DNA of 64,000 nucleotides. It comes from Muribaculaceae bacterium (GTDB lineage: Bacteria > Bacteroidota > Bacteroidia > Bacteroidales > Muribaculaceae). Location: the NCBI GenBank assembly GCA_023663365.1, contig JAMPHP010000001.1, forward strand, positions 591,183-655,182, in the 5' to 3' direction. Under the pieces are notes generated by a model. It searched no databases. It saw only the letters and a list, made by a program, of their open reading frames with translations, and was not told the origin of the DNA. Positions 17,924-26,069 of the stretch are shown here, piece after piece; position 1 is the stretch's first letter, and every line of letters begins with the position of its first letter. Made by a program: the position numbers and the translations under genes.

Positions 17924-19345
17924 ATGGAACAGGTATTCAGTTATATCATAGGCCTGGGTGCTGCCGTGATGATGCCGGTGATCTTCACCATTCTTGGTGT
18001 GTGCATCGGCATCAAGGTCGGCGACGCCCTCAAGTCGGGTCTGAAGGTCGGCGTGGGCTTTATAGGCCTGTCGATAGTCACAGCACTTCTCACTTCGGCA
18101 CTCGGCCCGGCTCTCAATACTGTGGTCGATATCTACGACCTTCAGCTGAAAGTGTTCGACATGGGCTGGCCGGCAGCTGCCGCCGTGGCCTACAACACCG
18201 CCGTGGGTGCATTCATCATCCCCGTATGCCTTGGCGTGAATCTGCTGATGCTCTTCACCAAGACCACGCGCACGGTGAACATCGACCTCTGGAACTACTG
18301 GCACTTTGCCTTTATCGGTGCGGTGATATACTTCGCAAGCGGTTCGCTCGCATGGGGCTTCTTCGGAGCTATCGTATGCTATATCATCACCCTGGTACTT
18401 GCCGACATGACTGCCAAGAAATTCCAAAACTTCTACAAGGATATGGACGGCATCTCTATCCCGCAGCCGTTCTGTGCCGGCTTCGCGCCCTTTGCCTGGA
18501 TTATCAACAAGGGGCTCGACAAAATCCCCGGCATAGAAAAACTTGAGATAGATGCCGAAGGCATGAAGAAAAAGTTCGGCCTGCTTGGCGAGCCTCTTTT
18601 TCTTGGCGTGATAGTGGGTGTGGGTATAGGCTGTCTCACCTGCACTTCGTGGGAAAGTATCGTTGACAGCGTGCCCTATATCCTCGGCCTTGGCATAAAG
18701 ATGGGTGCCGTGATGGAGCTGATCCCTCGTGTGACGGTGCTCTTTATAGAAGGCCTCAAGCCTATCAGCGATGCCACCAGAAGCCTTATCGCACGTAAGT
18801 TCAAGGGCGCCGACGGCCTCAACATCGGCATGAGCCCGGCACTTGTCATCGGCCATCCGACCACCCTTGTGGTGTCGCTTCTCCTCATTCCCGTGACACT
18901 TATCCTTGCCGTGGTGCTCCCCGGCAACCAGTTCCTTCCGCTTGCGTCGCTTGCGGGCATGTTCTATGTGTTCCCCCTCATCCTTCCATTCACCCGTGGC
19001 AATGTTCTTAAGACATTCGTAATCGGCTTGATAGTGCTTGTCGGCGGCCTCTATATGGTAACCAATCTTGCGCCGGCATTCTCGCTGGCTGCGCGCGATG
19101 TGTTCGCGGCAACAGGCGATGCCGCCGTGGCAATCCCTGCCGGTTTTGAGGGTGGCAGCCTCGACTTCGCCTCGTCACCTCTGGCATGGATTATCTACCA
19201 GTGCTCCATCAATCTGCGCTGGATAGGAGCCGGCATCCTTGTGCTGCTCACCATGGGCATGATGTGGTGGAACCGCGTGCACATCATCCGCAATCAGAAA
19301 GCTATGATAGCAAGCAACTCAGATAAAATACAGACTACAGAATAA
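17924..19345 (+). CDS. PTS galactitol-family EIIC-like permease without EIIA/EIIB
   Basis: This 473-residue polytopic membrane protein has about 10-12 hydrophobic segments and resembles the GatC/SgcC EIIC family (GLKVGVGFIGLSIVTALL near residue 40; NIDLWNYWHFAFIG near 119; DGLNIGMSPALVIGHPTTLV near 295). It starts 3 bases after the SDR gene and precedes the KDG kinase by 7 bases. No EIIA, EIIB, HPr or EI gene is visible. The product is therefore likely a PTS-independent permease whose substrate is phosphorylated afterwards by KdgK. Substrate KDG or its diketo precursor is inference from context. Confidence 0.82.
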   Translation: MEQVFSYIIGLGAAVMMPVIFTILGVCIGIKVGDALKSGLKVGVGFIGLSIVTALLTSALGPALNTVVDIYDLQLKVFDMGWPAAAAVAYNTAVGAFIIPVCLGVNLLMLFTKTTRTVNIDLWNYWHFAFIGAVIYFASGSLAWGFFGAIVCYIITLVLADMTAKKFQNFYKDMDGISIPQPFCAGFAPFAWIINKGLDKIPGIEKLEIDAEGMKKKFGLLGEPLFLGVIVGVGIGCLTCTSWESIVDSVPYILGLGIKMGAVMELIPRVTVLFIEGLKPISDATRSLIARKFKGADGLNIGMSPALVIGHPTTLVVSLLLIPVTLILAVVLPGNQFLPLASLAGMFYVFPLILPFTRGNVLKTFVIGLIVLVGGLYMVTNLAPAFSLAARDVFAATGDAAVAIPAGFEGGSLDFASSPLAWIIYQCSINLRWIGAGILVLLTMGMMWWNRVHIIRNQKAMIASNSDKIQTTE

Positions 19346-19352
19346 TCGCAAT

Positions 19353-20375
19353 ATGAGCAAGATAGTAACCCTCGGAGAAATCATGCTCCGACTCTCGCCT
19401 GCCGGCAGCAAGCGCTTCGTGCAGGTCGACAACTTCGATGTGATATGGGGCGGCGGCGAAGCCAATGTGGCCGTGAGCTGCGCCAACTACGGCCACGATG
19501 CCTACTTTGTGACCCGTCTTCCCAAGCATGAAATCGGTCAGGCCGCCGTCAACGCACTTCGTCGCTACGGTGTGCTTACCGACTACATCTCGCGCGGCGG
19601 CGACCGTGTGGGTATCTACTACTGTGAGACCGGTGCATCGATGCGCCCGTCGAAGGTAATCTACGACCGCGCCCACTCGGCCATAGCCGATGTTGACCCC
19701 GAAATCTTCGACTTCGATGCCATCATGGAGGGTGCCGACTGGTTCCACTGGAGCGGTATCACACCGGCTCTTTCCGATGCTGCCGCCGAGCTCACAAGGC
19801 TCGCTTGCGAGGCTGCCAAGCGTCACGGTGTGACCGTGAGTGTCGACCTCAATTTCCGCAAGAAGCTATGGACAAGCGAGAAAGCTCAGAGCGTGATGCG
19901 CCCTCTGATGAAATATGTGGATGTGTGCATCGGCAATGAGGAGGATGCAGAGCTTTGCCTCGGCTTCAAGCCCGATGCTGACGTAGAAGGTGGCGAGACC
20001 AACGCCGAAGGCTACAAGGGCATCTTCCGCGCCATGGCCCGTGAATTTGGATTCAAGTATGTGGTATCGACCCTGCGCGAGAGCTTCTCGGCCACTCACA
20101 ACGGATGGAAGGCCATGATTTTCGACGGTGAGAACTTCTACGAGAGCAAGCGCTACGACATCAACCCGATCATCGACCGCGTGGGCGGCGGCGACTCCTT
20201 TTCCGGCGGCCTCATCCACGGCCTGCTCACCATGCCCAATCAGGCCGAAGCCCTTGAGTTTGCCGTGGCGGCATCGGCCCTCAAGCAGACTATCCCCGGC
20301 GACTTCAATTTAGTGACAGAGGCCGAAGTGCTCGCCCTTGCCGGAGGTGCAGCAAATGGCCGCGTACAGCGTTGA
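19353..20375 (+). CDS. kdgK: 2-keto-3-deoxygluconate kinase (PfkB family)
   Basis: This 340-residue ribokinase-fold enzyme has [14 protein letters not shown] at the N-terminus, substrate-side [20 protein letters not shown] (PfkB signature 1) and [18 protein letters not shown] (signature 2 with the catalytic Asp) near residue 275. It would convert KDG plus ATP to 2-keto-3-deoxy-6-phosphogluconate in the cytosol. The next gene is the cognate aldolase. The TGA stop lies 2 bases before the ATG of that gene. Confidence 0.9.
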   Translation: MSKIVTLGEIMLRLSPAGSKRFVQVDNFDVIWGGGEANVAVSCANYGHDAYFVTRLPKHEIGQAAVNALRRYGVLTDYISRGGDRVGIYYCETGASMRPSKVIYDRAHSAIADVDPEIFDFDAIMEGADWFHWSGITPALSDAAAELTRLACEAAKRHGVTVSVDLNFRKKLWTSEKAQSVMRPLMKYVDVCIGNEEDAELCLGFKPDADVEGGETNAEGYKGIFRAMAREFGFKYVVSTLRESFSATHNGWKAMIFDGENFYESKRYDINPIIDRVGGGDSFSGGLIHGLLTMPNQAEALEFAVAASALKQTIPGDFNLVTEAEVLALAGGAANGRVQR

Positions 20376-20377
20376 TT

Positions 20378-21043
20378 ATGGCACATCTCGATAAACTTCA
20401 AGTTCTTGCCCGTATGGCTGAGGCGCCTATGGTGCCGGTGTTCTACCACAAGGATGTGGATGTGGCGTGCAAAGTGCTGCAGGCCTGCTACGACGGTGGC
20501 GTGCGCGCCTTTGAGTTTACCAACCGCGGCGATTTCGCCCATGAAGTATTCGGCGCCCTGGTGAAGTATGCGCGCGTGCACTGCCCCGATATGGCAGTGG
20601 GCGTAGGCTCTGTGGTCGAACCCGCTACCGCCGCCCTCTATATGCAGCTGGGAGCCTGCTTCGTGGTTGGCCCGCTCTTCAATGCCGAAGTAGCCCGTGT
20701 GTGCAACCGCCGCGGCGTGCCCTATACACCCGGTTGTGGCACTGTGAGCGAGGTCGGTGCAGCCCAGGAAGTGGGCTGTGACCTGTGCAAGGTATTCCCC
20801 GGCGATGTCCTCGGTCCGAAATTTGTGAAAGGACTTCTCGCACCTATGCCGTGGAGCAAGCTCATGGTAACGGGCGGTGTGGAGCCTACCGAAGAGAACC
20901 TCACCGCCTGGTTCAAGGCCGGAGTGTTCTGCGTCGGCATGGGCTCCAAGCTCTTCCCCAAGGACCGTGTTGCCGCCTCCGACTGGCAGTATATCACCGA
21001 CAAATGTAAAGAAGCACTTGAAATAATAGCTAAAACACGATGA
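20378..21043 (+). CDS. eda: KDPG (KHG/KDPG) aldolase
   Basis: This class I aldolase (221 residues from the ATG at 20378) carries PMVPVFYH near residue 17, [12 protein letters not shown] (the catalytic Glu region), [11 protein letters not shown], and the Schiff-base lysine in [10 protein letters not shown] (about 131). It cleaves 2-keto-3-deoxy-6-phosphogluconate to pyruvate and glyceraldehyde 3-phosphate. A TTG at 20372 is in frame and would overlap the kinase stop, but the ATG two codons later is more likely. It overlaps kduI by four bases. Confidence 0.9.
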   Translation: MAHLDKLQVLARMAEAPMVPVFYHKDVDVACKVLQACYDGGVRAFEFTNRGDFAHEVFGALVKYARVHCPDMAVGVGSVVEPATAALYMQLGACFVVGPLFNAEVARVCNRRGVPYTPGCGTVSEVGAAQEVGCDLCKVFPGDVLGPKFVKGLLAPMPWSKLMVTGGVEPTEENLTAWFKAGVFCVGMGSKLFPKDRVAASDWQYITDKCKEALEIIAKTR

Positions 21044-21960
21044 AAAAGACTATATTAAGCCTCGCCCTGCTGGCATGTGCAGCTATCGCGCAGGCACAGA
21101 CTTCCTACACAATAATGCGCGCATGTCATCCCGACGACGTGAAAAACTACGACACCGAGAAACTGCGCTCGCATTTCACCATGCCTAAAGTGATGGAGCA
21201 GGATAAAATCAACCTTACCTACTCCATGTACGACCGCATCATCTTCGGCGGTGTAGTGCCCGTGGCAAAGATTGTGGCACTTGAGACTATCGATCCGCTC
21301 AAAGCCGAGTACTTCCTTGAGCGCCGCGAGCTTGGTGTGATAAACATCGGTGGTGCCGGCATCGTCAGCGTCGACGGCAAAGACTACGAACTCAACTTCA
21401 AGGATGCACTCTATGTGGGTCGCGGCAACAAGAACGTGACATTCCGCAGCAAGGATGCCGCAAATCCTGCCAAGTTCTATATCAATTCCACACCCGCGCA
21501 CAAGGCCTATAAGACCCAGCTCATCACAATCGACGGCCGCAAAGGCAGCATCAAAGCCAACCGCATGCACGCCGGCACCATGGAGGAGAGCAACGACCGC
21601 TACATCAACCAGCTCATCACCAACAATGTTCTCGAGGAAGGTCCCTGCCAGCTGCAGATGGGCTTGACAGAGCTTATGCCCGGCTCGGTGTGGAACACCA
21701 TGCCCGCACACACGCACGACCGCCGCGTGGAGGCCTATTTCTACTTCAACGTTCCCGAAGGCAATGCCATCTGCCACCTTATGGGTGAGCCTCAGGAAAA
21801 TCGCCTGATCTGGCTTCACAACGAGCAGGCCGTGATGGCACCCGAGTGGAGCATCCACGCTGCCGCCGGCACATCGAACTATATGTTTATCTGGGGCATG
21901 GGAGGCGAAAACCTCGACTATGGCGACATGGATAAAATCACCTACCTCGAGATGCGATAG
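21040..21960 (+). CDS. kduI: 5-keto-4-deoxyuronate isomerase (KduI) with a Sec signal peptide
   Basis: This 306-residue cupin-fold protein isomerises 5-keto-4-deoxyuronate to 2,5-diketo-3-deoxygluconate. [11 protein letters not shown] (about 67), [13 protein letters not shown], the metal ligands in [20 protein letters not shown] (His, His, Glu, about 223-242) and the late His in [20 protein letters not shown] are KduI hallmarks. KduI is normally cytosolic and about 280 residues long. Here residues 1-20 ([20 protein letters not shown]) form a textbook signal peptide with an AQA-Q cleavage site, and the mature start aligns with the normal KduI N-terminus. It overlaps eda by ATGA and ends the uronate operon. 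Confidence 0.9.
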   Translation: MKKTILSLALLACAAIAQAQTSYTIMRACHPDDVKNYDTEKLRSHFTMPKVMEQDKINLTYSMYDRIIFGGVVPVAKIVALETIDPLKAEYFLERRELGVINIGGAGIVSVDGKDYELNFKDALYVGRGNKNVTFRSKDAANPAKFYINSTPAHKAYKTQLITIDGRKGSIKANRMHAGTMEESNDRYINQLITNNVLEEGPCQLQMGLTELMPGSVWNTMPAHTHDRRVEAYFYFNVPEGNAICHLMGEPQENRLIWLHNEQAVMAPEWSIHAAAGTSNYMFIWGMGGENLDYGDMDKITYLEMR

Positions 21961-21982
21961 TGCCCGTTTGTGCGGAAATCAC

Positions 21983-21990
21983 TATCTTTG
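21983..21990 (+). promoter_or_regulatory. TAnnTTTG (-7-like) element next to the eptA-like start
   Basis: TATCTTTG matches the Bacteroidota -7 consensus TAnnTTTG and ends three bases before the ATG at 21994. No -33 TTTG is at the usual 19-21 base spacing; the nearest TTTG is 12 bases upstream. If it is used, the transcript would be almost leaderless. The match could be chance. Confidence 0.35.
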
Positions 21991-21993
21991 TGT

Positions 21994-23751
21994 ATGATTT
22001 CGCGCACAGTCAATTTTATATCACGGCCGGTAGTCGGCTCACCGCTGTTCTTTCCGGCAGCCACTCTCGCTGCGGCTTCGGCTCCCCTTGCCCTTGCCGC
22101 GCTCCAAGGCGAGATTGGTGTGCACTGCATAGTGTATGCCCTCACGCAAAGTGCCGTGGGGGCATATCTTTTGTCGGCGCTCAGCCTTCTGCCGCACTGC
22201 CGCGGGCTTAAAGTCGCCTTTGGTATCCTGCTCGGGCTTTGGGCCGCTGTCGAGGCAGGGCTTGTAGCCACGATCGGTCATCCTGTGGATGTTGCCGCGG
22301 TGAGCCTTGTCGGGGAGACGACGTGGCGCGAGTCCTGCGGCTTTTTCTCGCAATTCGTGAGTGTTGCCGTGGTGCTGAAAACCCTCGGTTTTCTCTTGTC
22401 GATGGCTGTGGCGGCATGGTTCTGCTCGTTGCTTATACGGCGAATATGGGCGGTTTGTCGGCCCCTGTTGGCTGCTGTCACGCTTCTTGTGCTCGCATTT
22501 GGCGTGGCAGGGATAGTGCGATGCCTCAGCGTGCTCGGTATTCCGGATTATGATTCCTACCTTGTGTGGCAATCGTCGGAGACGGGAGTGCAGTGGGTGA
22601 GTTGGGGCGACCGCATAGAGCGCTCCGATGCCTATACCAAGGCTGTATATCTGGCAAAGTCGATGGCTCTTGAAAAGGCCGAGACCGATGCATGGCTCAC
22701 CGTGCAGAGAAGCGTGGCGGCTTCCGACTATGCTTCCAATGGCCCTGAGGAGCTCGATATAGCTGTGATAATCGGTGAGTCGTTCATCAAAAGCCACAGT
22801 TCGCTTTATGGCTATGAGCTCGACACCAACCCGCGACTTGCGGCAGAAGCCGACAGTGGCCGCCTGACGGTGTTTACCGACATGATTACGGCAGCCAATT
22901 TCACTACGCCGTCGATACGCAACCTTATGAATCTCAACCGCATCGCTGATGGTGAGCGCTGGAGCTCCGCGCCCTACTGGCCGCTTGTGCTCGCACGTGC
23001 GGGCTGGCGGGTGTCGCTGTTCAGCAACCAGTTTGTGCCGGGTAGCTCGGGAGTCGGCCTTGAGGGTATGATGTGCCATCCTCTGCTGATGGAGCGCTGC
23101 TACGAAGTCGTGGCCGACAAAAACTTTGCCTTCGACGGGGACTTCGTCGACTACGTGTGCTCCGGCTACAAAGCGTCGGCGCCCGGCCGCAATCTTGTGC
23201 TGTGGCATCTCTACGGGCAGCACTTTCCCTCGTATGCGCGCTATCCGCATACTCCTGCCAACGAGCGCTTTGCCGCCGACGATATAAAAGCAGACAAGCC
23301 GTGGCTCACCGAAGAGATGCGCCGAGAAGTGGCGGAATATGCCAATGCCACGCTCTACAACGATTCCGTCGTTGCCGGGATATTGGACTTATACCGCAGG
23401 CGTCCGGCTATCGTGATATACTTTTCGGACCATGGCGAGGAGATGTGGGACAGTGCTCCCTACGGAGCCCGCAACTCACAGCACCCCGAGGACGAAGAGT
23501 GGATGAAGCGACAGTTCGACGTGCCTTTCTTCGTATGGGTATCCGACACACTTGCTGCCTCGCAGCCGGCTCTTGTGAACCGCATCCGCGAGGCAGCCTG
23601 TCGAAGGGGTATTCTTGATGATCTTGGGCAGATGGTGCTTGGCGTGGCGGGAGCCGACAGCACTGTGTACGACAGCCGTCGCGACATCCTGTCGGCCGAC
23701 TATGAGTGCCCGCCGCGGATTACCTCCGCCGCATATCACTACGACGATTAG
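21994..23751 (+). CDS. Phosphoethanolamine-transferase-like membrane protein (sulfatase fold)
   Basis: This protein (585 residues from the ATG at 21994; a GTG at 21970 is also in frame) has about five N-terminal membrane helices. A periplasmic alkaline-phosphatase/sulfatase fold follows: IAVIIGESFIKSHSSLYGY (first metal site), NFTTPSIRNLMN with the probable nucleophile Thr, LWHLYGQHFPSYARYP, and YFSDHGEEMWD (metal-binding Asp/His). It resembles the EptA/EptB/CptA group, which transfers phosphoethanolamine to lipid A, Kdo or glycans. The target in this organism is unknown. It stands 33 bases after kduI and is probably unrelated to uronate catabolism. Confidence 0.82.
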   Translation: MISRTVNFISRPVVGSPLFFPAATLAAASAPLALAALQGEIGVHCIVYALTQSAVGAYLLSALSLLPHCRGLKVAFGILLGLWAAVEAGLVATIGHPVDVAAVSLVGETTWRESCGFFSQFVSVAVVLKTLGFLLSMAVAAWFCSLLIRRIWAVCRPLLAAVTLLVLAFGVAGIVRCLSVLGIPDYDSYLVWQSSETGVQWVSWGDRIERSDAYTKAVYLAKSMALEKAETDAWLTVQRSVAASDYASNGPEELDIAVIIGESFIKSHSSLYGYELDTNPRLAAEADSGRLTVFTDMITAANFTTPSIRNLMNLNRIADGERWSSAPYWPLVLARAGWRVSLFSNQFVPGSSGVGLEGMMCHPLLMERCYEVVADKNFAFDGDFVDYVCSGYKASAPGRNLVLWHLYGQHFPSYARYPHTPANERFAADDIKADKPWLTEEMRREVAEYANATLYNDSVVAGILDLYRRRPAIVIYFSDHGEEMWDSAPYGARNSQHPEDEEWMKRQFDVPFFVWVSDTLAASQPALVNRIREAACRRGILDDLGQMVLGVAGADSTVYDSRRDILSADYECPPRITSAAYHYDD

Positions 23752-23753
23752 CG

Positions 23754-24095
23754 CTAAGAGCCTGTCTCACAAGAAATATTAACGATAGGGCGGCCAATCG
23801 TTGAGCAGTTTTTATCCATCCAGGATATGGCGACGGTGGAATTTGGCTTTATGCCCTTGCGGACGCGTCGTTCCTGCAGAAGTTTCCGCAACATCGGCAT
23901 GAACCACTCGGGCGCCGTCCAACTGCGATAAAGATGATATTGGGTTTGCTGGCAGCCATAATAAGTCGGCAGCAGTCGCCATTGGCATTCAGTTCGCAAT
24001 AAATATATGATGGCTTCTAATGACTTTATATTCAGATTGATATTGTTGTCTTTGCAGTGTCTGCCTATCCACTTTTTCTGAGTGGATGTCAGCAT
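23754..24095 (-). pseudogene. IS5-family transposase remnant (N-terminal DUF4096-like part)
   Basis: The open frame gives 113 residues. SLEAIIYLLRTECQWRLLPT, then YGCQQTQYHLYRSW and LRKLLQERRVRKGIKPNST, is the N-terminal domain of IS5-type transposases. After the KPNSTVAIS point (normally PSxxIIDSQSVK with the first catalytic Asp) the sequence runs straight into the terminal repeat, so the whole DDE region is missing. The frame ends three bases outside the inverted repeat. Confidence 0.82.
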
Positions 24096-24279
24096 CTTGA
24101 GTGGCTTTACGTATTTATAACGAATTGCATGACAAGAAATTACCTTCGTATCGCATCTCGCGGGCGCTTTTTGCCGTTCATCTCGGTTACGTGGCTACGG
24201 CCACGCGCCCTCGATTCACGGCAAAAATCACTCCGCGATATGCGACCCTATCGTTAACATTTCTTGTGAGACAGGCTCT
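23757..24279. mobile_element. Internally deleted IS5-like element, 0.52 kb
   Basis: Long terminal inverted repeats face each other: 23757-23790 and 24246-24279 match over 34 bases with a single mismatch (A versus G). Between them is a transposase N-terminal fragment on the - strand (23754-24095) and an imperfect palindrome (24151-24245). The element is far shorter than a complete IS5-family element, and the transposase lacks the DDE catalytic domain, so it could move only with a transposase supplied elsewhere. I could not find a clear target duplication. It lies between the eptA-like stop and the 3' end of tpx. Confidence 0.85.
24151..24245. repeat. Large imperfect palindrome inside the IS remnant
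   Basis: Bases 24151-24195 and the reverse complement of 24200-24245 align along their whole length with scattered mismatches; shared blocks include TCGCAT, TCGCGG, TTTTTGCCGT and CGTGGC. The tip is a perfect six-base stem (24190-24195 with 24200-24205) around TACG. It could form a long hairpin in RNA or single-stranded DNA. Confidence 0.8.
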
Positions 24280-24775
24280 GAAGCACCGAGATGGCGCCCT
24301 CGTAGTCGGGCTCGTTTGTGATTTCTTCAACGAGGTCGGAGAAAATCACATTGTGCTGCTCATCGAGCACAATCACGGCTCTGGCGAGAAGGCCTGCCAA
24401 AGGACCGTCGACAATCTGCAGGCCATACTGCTGCGAGAAAGTGGGGGAGCGGAAAGCCGAAGCGGCAATCACGTTCTCTATGCCCTCTGCGGAGCAGAAG
24501 CGGCTCATTGCGAAGGGCAGATCCATCGACACGCAGATCACGGCCGTATTGTCGAGAGCGGCAGCTTCCTTGTTGAAGCGACGCACCGAAGCGGCGCATA
24601 CTGGTGTGTCGAGGCTGGGGAATACGTTGAGCACCACGCGCTTGCCTTCATAGTCGGTGCAGCGGATGTCGGCGAGGTCCTTGGTTACGAGGCTGAAGCA
24701 CGGGGCTTTAGTGCCTACGGCGGGGATGTTGCCGTAGGTGTGGCACGGAGTGCCTTTGAAGTAGACGGTTTCCAT
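24254..24775 (-). CDS. tpx: Thiol peroxidase (Tpx), C-terminus supplied by the IS remnant
   Basis: This 173-residue peroxiredoxin has FSLVTKDL, then LNVFPSLDTPVCAASVRRFN with the peroxidatic Cys (about 60) and SRFCSAEGIENV with the resolving Cys (about 94), the Tpx arrangement for reducing peroxides with thioredoxin. DYEGAISVLQ is the normal C-terminal helix. The final codons (SLSHKKC and the stop at 24254-24256) lie inside the inverted repeat of the IS remnant, so the insertion replaced the last few native residues with an IS-encoded tail. Both catalytic Cys are intact, so it is probably still active. The thioredoxin-fold gene lies 36 bases upstream. Confidence 0.9.
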   Translation of the reverse strand: METVYFKGTPCHTYGNIPAVGTKAPCFSLVTKDLADIRCTDYEGKRVVLNVFPSLDTPVCAASVRRFNKEAAALDNTAVICVSMDLPFAMSRFCSAEGIENVIAASAFRSPTFSQQYGLQIVDGPLAGLLARAVIVLDEQHNVIFSDLVEEITNEPDYEGAISVLQSLSHKKC

Positions 24776-24811
24776 ATAGTAGTAATTTAATATACTTTAA
24801 ATATTGAATTG

Positions 24812-26008
24812 TCACATGCCTGAGAGGCTTGCTTTTTGTATAACAAGCGAGCGGAGGTCTTGGTTGTAACCGTTGATTAAATCGCTCACCGTGCCTTTGC
24901 CGTCGACGAAGATTATCACGGGAGTCACCGAGCCTATGCCGCAGTCGCGGGCAGCTCCGGTGGCATGGATGAGGACGGTCTCGCCCGCTACCGGCTTTCC
25001 TAAAAGAGGCGAAACATCGTCGGCTCTGTTGTTGGTGAAAGCCCACACTATATCAATCTGCATTGGCAGCATTGCGGCGGCTTCTCTGACAGCATATATT
25101 ACATCAGGTGTGCTTTCGATGGCCGCATCGGCAAAAACCACCACAGTAGGGGTGCCTGAGTCGGGGCTGTAGTGATAGCGCTCGCCGCCGGGTGTGGGAG
25201 CCGATATTCTCGGCATCGGTCTTCCGGGGAGAGATTCGAGGGTGAAAGAGCTCTCACGGTATTTCTCGAAGGCCTCAGCCCGGTCGGCAATAAGCGTGGC
25301 TTCGTCGATGTGGCAGGCCTTGCTGCGGCCGCCGGGAGTGTGGTAGCGCACGGCAATACTTTGTTCGCCAATCTGACCGGGATTAGTCTCGAGGTCTATC
25401 CTGAGGGGCCTGAGGGTGGCGGCATCGAAGGCATACTCATACTCCATGGCATCGAAGCCTGCATAGCGGCGTACACCTTTCACCAGGATTGCATCCATGC
25501 CGTCGACCTTCGTATCGGAGACAGTGTAGATATAAGTGCTGTCGGAGGCCATGCGCCGGAAGTTCTCGCCGATGAACTGGGGCAGCAACTCACAGAACTG
25601 AGCCTGCTGCTGCACGCCACGGGTGGGATCGCCTGCCGGAGCGAAGGGCTCGGGGCTCCATTGTGCATGATATTCCTGGAGACGGCTGTCGCGGAAGCGG
25701 TAGTGTGTTCCGTCGAAGTAAGCGGAAAATCCTTCGGTAATCCCCGAGGGAGCATGGAGAGCCCAGCGCACGATGTAGCGGCAAGGCGAAAGGGTGTCGG
25801 ATGGGGTGGCCGAGCTTTCGAGCGCGAGCTCATAGCTCACCGGCTCGGAGAGAGTGGCCAGCAGCACCTCATAAGTGCAGCTGTCGGTGTAGCACTCGTT
25901 GGCGATGAGATGGTCGGCCAGCACGTTTATGTCGGAGTCAGAAGCTCCGGCAATGCCGCTCAGAGTTGCGGCAAGAGCCGGAGCAAAGATGAATACGCGG
26001 TAGTTCAT
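24812..26008 (-). CDS. Exported protein with C-terminal thioredoxin-like fold, function unknown
   Basis: This protein has 398 residues from the ATG at 26008; a start seven codons upstream is possible. Residues 1-22 form a signal peptide (MNYRVFIFAPALAATLSGIAG). The middle part resembles outer-surface or periplasmic Bacteroidales proteins that precede a TlpA-like domain. Residues about 280-398 look like a thioredoxin fold (TPTVVVFADAAIESTPDVIYAVREA, then SVTPVIIFVDGKGTVSDLI with the cis-proline), but the CxxC active site is absent: the equivalent loop reads ADAAIES. It may be a non-redox binding domain. It precedes tpx by 36 bases on the same strand, so the two may be co-transcribed. Confidence 0.6.
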   Translation of the reverse strand: MNYRVFIFAPALAATLSGIAGASDSDINVLADHLIANECYTDSCTYEVLLATLSEPVSYELALESSATPSDTLSPCRYIVRWALHAPSGITEGFSAYFDGTHYRFRDSRLQEYHAQWSPEPFAPAGDPTRGVQQQAQFCELLPQFIGENFRRMASDSTYIYTVSDTKVDGMDAILVKGVRRYAGFDAMEYEYAFDAATLRPLRIDLETNPGQIGEQSIAVRYHTPGGRSKACHIDEATLIADRAEAFEKYRESSFTLESLPGRPMPRISAPTPGGERYHYSPDSGTPTVVVFADAAIESTPDVIYAVREAAAMLPMQIDIVWAFTNNRADDVSPLLGKPVAGETVLIHATGAARDCGIGSVTPVIIFVDGKGTVSDLINGYNQDLRSLVIQKASLSGM

Positions 26009-26069
26009 AGCATAATGTGATGTTTTCACATTATTAACCCGCGGGGAGTGCCGAATGTTTGCGGCGGCA

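Noticed and set aside
17243..18856. 537-residue - strand frame opposite the SDR and EIIC genes
   Set aside because: The translation is low-complexity His/Glu-rich without domains and lies over two well-supported genes.
23751..24285. Target-site duplication flanking the IS remnant
   Set aside because: Flanking TAA and TGA do not match, so no duplication can be claimed; it may have been lost or altered.
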